Positions 60,651 through 64,000 of a stretch of 64,000 nucleotides of DNA are shown piece after piece (positions within the stretch are counted from its first letter, which is position 1; every line of letters starts with the position of its first letter). This DNA comes from Rhodoblastus sp963804045. Its GTDB lineage: Bacteria; Pseudomonadota; Alphaproteobacteria; Rhizobiales; Beijerinckiaceae. The notes below the pieces were generated by a model. That model did not search any database. It was not told the origin of the DNA and saw only the letters and a program-made list of their open reading frames with translations. The stretch covers positions 1 through 64,000 of the forward strand of contig CAWDOR010000045.1 in the NCBI GenBank assembly GCA_963804045.1, written 5' to 3'. Position numbers and translations under genes: made by a program.

Positions 60651-60860
60651 ATGTCCGGCGAAGCCTGGACCGACGCCCTGGAAGCCGAACTCACTTTCGC
60701 ACGCATTTTTTCCCGCAACGCCTATTGGCGGGAAAATCCGCCGCCGGCCGCCCTGCTGACCGCCATGGCCACCGGCATGGGCGTCTGGGCGCCGAAGAAA
60801 AAGACCGAGTCCGACTCCACCAATGCGCTGCGCGCCCTGTTCCCCTCGGGCCGTTTCTGA
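60651..60860 (+). CDS. small tail assembly protein, possibly the -1 frameshift extension of the chaperone
   Basis: Sixty-nine residues follow the ATG: MSGEAWTDALEAELTFARIF and on to APKKKTESDSTNALRALFPS. The same frame is open well upstream and, before the ATG, reads GADAPDFDRIVAHYCQ, which looks like coding sequence. The piece may therefore be made as the T part of a G-T fusion by -1 slippage near GGGGGAG at 60594-60600, rather than from its own ATG. It could also be an independent small protein. Confidence 0.55.
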   Translation: MSGEAWTDALEAELTFARIFSRNAYWRENPPPAALLTAMATGMGVWAPKKKTESDSTNALRALFPSGRF

Positions 60861-60893
60861 AAATCAACAAACGCCAGCAAGGCGGACAAAGGG

Positions 60894-62171
60894 ATGAGCA
60901 TGGCGGATTCCAATGTTTCGGTTTCCTTCGGCGCCGACGCCTCGGGTTTTCTCGATGGCGTCGCCCGTGTCTCCGCCGCACTACAGCAATTGCCCACCGG
61001 CGTTTCGCAAGCCGCGGCGGCGGTGGATAAATCGCAGCAGAGCTTCGCCAGCTTCGGCGCCGGCGCGACGGCGGCGCTGGCCAAGATCAGCGATATGGCC
61101 CGCGCCTCGGGCGCCTCGCAGCAAGAGGTCGCCCGCGCCAGCATAGCCGCGATCAGCGGCGAGATCGCCGCCGAGCGCGGCGCGCTGCAGCAGAAAAAGG
61201 CGCTCTATGATGAGCTGACCAAACTCAAGGTGATGAGCGCCGGCCAGCGCCTTGCCGCCACCCAGGCCGCGCTCGACGCCGACTATGCCTCCGAGCGCGG
61301 CCTGCTGGACAAGGAATTGCAGATCGACGGCCTGCGGCTGCCCCAGCGCCAGATGGTGCTGAACCGCATGCTTCAGCTCGATCAGAAATATGCGATGGAC
61401 AGCCAGCGCGTCATGCTGCAATCGGTCGAGCAAATGGTCGCGCCGATGAATCACATGATCGACGCGATGTCCTCGTCCTTTTCGTCCTCGCTGACCGGCA
61501 TGATCATGGGGACGAAAAACCTTCGGCAGATGCTGCAATCGCTCACCCAGGCGGTCGTCTCGCAATTCGTCAAGATGGGCGTCGACATCGTCGCCGACTG
61601 GGCGAAAAAGCAGATCGCCCTTGCGGCGCTGTCGGTGACCGGCGAAGGCCAGAAAACCGCCGCCGCGACCGCCGGCGCGGCGGCGCGCACGGACATTTCC
61701 GCCGGCGAAGCCGCCGCCAGCCAGGCCTCCATCTTCTCCTCGGTGCTGCACAGCATCACCGCCTCGGCCTCCGAGACTTTCGCCGGCGTATTCGGCTTTC
61801 TGTCGCCGGTGATGGGCCCTGCCGCCGCCGGCCCCGCCGCCGCGGCGCAGGGCGCGGTCATGTCGGTCGCCGCCTTCGACATCGGCGCCTGGTCGATCCC
61901 CCAGGATCAGCTCGCCATGGTGCACCAGAACGAACTCGTCATGCCCGCCGCCGAGGCCGGCGCCTTCCGCTCCATGCTGAGCGGCCAGGCCAATGGCGGC
62001 GGACAGCAGGCGCAGGGCGGCGGCGACACCCATGTCCATCTCAATGTTTCGGCCATGGATTCCGCGTCGGTGAAAAACTGGCTGGGCTCCAATTCGCGGC
62101 AGATCATGAAAGCCATGACCCAGGCCGTGCGCAACGGCGATCATCTCGGCCTGCGTCGACTAGGGGTTTGA
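60894..62171 (+). CDS. tail tape measure protein
   Basis: This 425-residue protein has an N-terminal Ala/Gln-rich helical region (GFLDGVARVSAALQQLPTGV). A coiled middle follows (EIAAERGALQQKKALYDELTKLK in parts), then hydrophobic segments (GVFGFLSPVMGPAAAGPAAAA). The C-terminal block GAWSIPQDQLAMVHQNELVMPA, then VKNWLGSNSRQIMKAMTQAVRNG, is a signature of GTA-like tape measures. Tape measure length sets tail length. At about 1.5 angstrom per residue, a rule known from other phages, this one would imply a short tail of some 60-65 nm. Confidence 0.8.
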   Translation: MSMADSNVSVSFGADASGFLDGVARVSAALQQLPTGVSQAAAAVDKSQQSFASFGAGATAALAKISDMARASGASQQEVARASIAAISGEIAAERGALQQKKALYDELTKLKVMSAGQRLAATQAALDADYASERGLLDKELQIDGLRLPQRQMVLNRMLQLDQKYAMDSQRVMLQSVEQMVAPMNHMIDAMSSSFSSSLTGMIMGTKNLRQMLQSLTQAVVSQFVKMGVDIVADWAKKQIALAALSVTGEGQKTAAATAGAAARTDISAGEAAASQASIFSSVLHSITASASETFAGVFGFLSPVMGPAAAGPAAAAQGAVMSVAAFDIGAWSIPQDQLAMVHQNELVMPAAEAGAFRSMLSGQANGGGQQAQGGGDTHVHLNVSAMDSASVKNWLGSNSRQIMKAMTQAVRNGDHLGLRRLGV

Positions 62172-62174
62172 ACG

Positions 62175-64000
62175 ATGGCGCAGCTGTTCGGCGTCTGCCT
62201 GTTGCCGGCGACCGGCGAATTCACCTATGACACATTGCCGGCGCAAGGCGAAAAGTCCACGGCTTCGTCTTTCTCGCCGATCAATTGCTACATGGCGCCG
62301 GGCGGCGCCAAGACCGATTATTCCTATGCGCTGGATCAGCTCCAGGCCGCGCACCCGGAATGTCAGAGCGTAGCTCTGGTTTGCGCCTGGTTCGGCAATT
62401 CAACAAACGCCGCAACCTGCCAAATCTATCCCTCGACCAATTACATCGGCGGCAAGTTCCAAACCTATGCGAGCGGCGCCTGGTCGGCGGCAAATTGGCA
62501 AGTCTCCGGCCTGACGCAGACCTCGCCCGGCCTGATCCCGATCTCGACGCGCAATGGCGCCGCGACCTATGGCGGCACGCCCTCCGATCAAAGCGTCGTC
62601 CGCTGCATCCGCGACCTCCGCGCACGCGGTTTTCGCGTCATTTTCTATCCCTTCATCCTGATGGACGCGACCGGAGAACCTTGGCGCGGCGAAATCTGCC
62701 TAAGCAGCGATCTCAGCGCGACGACGACACAAACTGTCAACAGCTTCCTCGGCGCCGCGACGACCTCGCAATTCGCCCAGGACGACGTCAATCTCACCGT
62801 CGCCTATTCCGGCTCTCCCTCGGATTTCAGTTATCGCCGTTTCATCCTGCATTACGCCAATCTCTGCGCGGTCGCCGGCGGCGTCGACCTTTTCCTGCTC
62901 GGCTCGGAATTGCGCGGGCTGGAAGTCCTGCGCGGCCCGAACTGGACGCCGGCGGGAACCACAGACGCCAATGGCCATGCGCAATGGGACTATCCTTTCG
63001 TCGCCGGACTCACGCAGCTCGCCGCCGATGTGCGCGCCACATTCGACGCCGCCGGGCTCACGCGCGATATGACCCATTACAAGAACCTGATCGCCTATTC
63101 GCCCGACTGGTCGAGCTGGAACGGCTGGCAGCACCCCGGCGCCAACGGCCAATGGCCGCATCTCGACTCGCTATTCGCCTCGCCGAATGTGGATGTGGTC
63201 TCTTTCGACAATTATCTGCCGCTCTCCGACTGGACGCTCGGCGACGGCGGCCTCGACTGCCAGAACTGGAACACGCCTGCGCCGCAGAGCTGGCCTCCGT
63301 CGGCCGACACAATGAGCGGGCTTGGCCTTTCCGGCCAGCCGACGCTGCACAGCGCCGCCTATCTGAAAGCCAATATCGAGGGCGGCGAAGGCTTCAATTG
63401 GTTCTATAACGACAGTTCCAGCGGCGGCATGGGCCTCGATCCGCTGGGCACCGCCCAGCGCTGCACACTACCGCTCGGCGACCGCGTGACGCAAACCCGC
63501 CACGCCTTCTCCGCCAATCAGCAATTGCTGATGCGCAAGGGCTTGCGCTGGTGGTGGAACAATTCGCATCGCGCCGTCTATGACAATGGCGACGGAACCG
63601 GCTGGAGCCCCCATGGCCCAGCGACGGCCTGGACGCAGCAGTCCAAGCCGATCGTATTCGTCGAATATGGCTTCGCCACTGTCGATCGCTGCACCAATCA
63701 GCCCAATGTCTTCTATGATGTAAGGTCAAGCGAGAGCGCCACGCCCTTCTGGTCCTTGTGGACAGGTTCGGACGGCATGGGCTGGCTACCCCAGCGCGAC
63801 GACGTGCTCGCCGATCTCGCCCTGCAAGCCACGCACGATTATTGGAGCGCCAACAACCCGGTTTCGGCTTCAGGCGTTCCCATGATCTTCACGCCGTTCT
63901 GCTGCGCCTGGAACTGGGACGCGCGTCCTTTCCCAGTGTTTCCGCTCGACTCCAATGTCTGGGGCGACGGCGGCGACTGGGCGAACGGCACATGGATCGG
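62175..64000 (+). CDS. GTA-type TIM-barrel tail hub protein, N-terminal part (cut by window edge)
   Basis: The frame stays open from ATG 62175 to the window end (over 600 residues). It is not closed by any stop and reads like the glycoside-hydrolase-like TIM-barrel domain of gene transfer agent gp15 hubs. Segments are GGTPSDQSVVRCIRDLRARG, VIFYPFILMDATGEPWRG, VDLFLLGSELRGLEVLRG and LTQLAADVRATFDAAGLTRDM. The strongest are HLDSLFASPNVDVVSFDNYLPLSDW and IVFVEYGFATVDR. Such hubs sit at the tail tip and may bind or cut cell-surface glycan. It follows the tape measure by three bases, without the distal tail genes usually found between them. Confidence 0.82.
   Translation, partial: MAQLFGVCLLPATGEFTYDTLPAQGEKSTASSFSPINCYMAPGGAKTDYSYALDQLQAAHPECQSVALVCAWFGNSTNAATCQIYPSTNYIGGKFQTYASGAWSAANWQVSGLTQTSPGLIPISTRNGAATYGGTPSDQSVVRCIRDLRARGFRVIFYPFILMDATGEPWRGEICLSSDLSATTTQTVNSFLGAATTSQFAQDDVNLTVAYSGSPSDFSYRRFILHYANLCAVAGGVDLFLLGSELRGLEVLRGPNWTPAGTTDANGHAQWDYPFVAGLTQLAADVRATFDAAGLTRDMTHYKNLIAYSPDWSSWNGWQHPGANGQWPHLDSLFASPNVDVVSFDNYLPLSDWTLGDGGLDCQNWNTPAPQSWPPSADTMSGLGLSGQPTLHSAAYLKANIEGGEGFNWFYNDSSSGGMGLDPLGTAQRCTLPLGDRVTQTRHAFSANQQLLMRKGLRWWWNNSHRAVYDNGDGTGWSPHGPATAWTQQSKPIVFVEYGFATVDRCTNQPNVFYDVRSSESATPFWSLWTGSDGMGWLPQRDDVLADLALQATHDYWSANNPVSASGVPMIFTPFCCAWNWDARPFPVFPLDSNVWGDGGDWANGTWI

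Larger units (their letters stand above)
47899..64000. mobile_element. siphovirus-like prophage, left part (continues beyond the window)
   Basis: From 47.9 kb on, gene order is viral: two leftward unknown genes, a CI-like repressor with flanking operators, terS, terL, portal, protease/scaffold, capsid, connector, head-tail genes, tail tube, tail chaperone, tape measure and the start of a TIM-barrel tail hub. The hub is of the type seen in gene transfer agents, but the repressor and its operators point to a lysogenic phage. No integrase, attachment site, lysis genes or replication genes are visible here. The left limit is approximate. A hisC gene in reverse orientation is embedded at 53.6-54.7 kb. 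Confidence 0.85.

Noticed and set aside
47899..64000. Reading the phage region as a classical gene transfer agent cluster
   Set aside because: The hub and tape measure are GTA-like, but there is an S24 repressor with operators, a small terminase, and the usual GTA gene set between tape measure and hub is missing.
1..64000. CRISPR arrays, tRNA or rRNA genes, insertion sequences
   Set aside because: I saw no regularly spaced repeats, no cloverleaf with CCA end apart from the tmRNA, no rRNA text and no transposase motifs.

Overview
The window is high-GC DNA from an alphaproteobacterium, most likely Hyphomicrobiales (Rhizobiales). The evidence is the permuted two-piece tmRNA gene, the alphaproteobacterial SspB, the ddl-ftsQ-ftsA-ftsZ-lpxC-bamD-recN-ligA order, and the Fur-type zinc repressor with an ATGTTATAACAT-type palindrome. 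An MxaD-like protein paired with a YVTN beta-propeller, and a meaB gene, hint at a methylotroph-related lineage (Beijerinckiaceae or Methylocystaceae); this placement is inference.

Layout. 0-5 kb: a DUF1800/DUF1501 pair, then leftward folA, thyA, a 3-hydroxyacyl-CoA dehydrogenase and a DUF2189 membrane protein. 5.2-6.6 kb: ssrA next to its adaptor gene sspB and two small genes. 6.5-13.9 kb: pyrE, a ParA-like ATPase, rarA, an unknown small membrane protein, a dinJ-yafQ toxin-antitoxin locus with a 20-bp operator, a CLC transporter, crcB and an RluC-type synthase. 14-17.3 kb: a zinc module (COG0523 metallochaperone, znuA, zur, znuB) around a shared Zur-like box, with no ATPase gene. 17.4-25.2 kb: small genes, a UvrD/PcrA helicase, an AsmA-like protein, and the MxaD-like/propeller pair. 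25.3-36.8 kb: the division and envelope cluster. 36.8-47.9 kb: an outer-membrane barrel protein, an IscU-like scaffold, a DUF2778 protein, an NMT1-type ABC importer, sdhE, recG, a J-domain protein, a YjbQ family protein and meaB.

47.9-64 kb is the packaging, head and tail part of a siphovirus-like prophage that continues past the window. Its XRE-S24 repressor is flanked on both sides by TGGG-N6-CCCA palindromes. Two unknown genes run left. To the right are terS, terL, portal, protease/scaffold, capsid, connector, head-tail genes, tail tube, chaperone, tape measure and a GTA-type TIM-barrel hub. A hisC gene lies in opposite orientation between portal and protease. The connector and the tail tube share a small beta-rich module.

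A caution for every reader: at least eleven genes, including essential ftsA, are broken by single-base indels that can be placed to within a few bases. This looks like indel error in the assembly rather than gene decay. In the affected entries the coordinates span the whole gene across the frame change.
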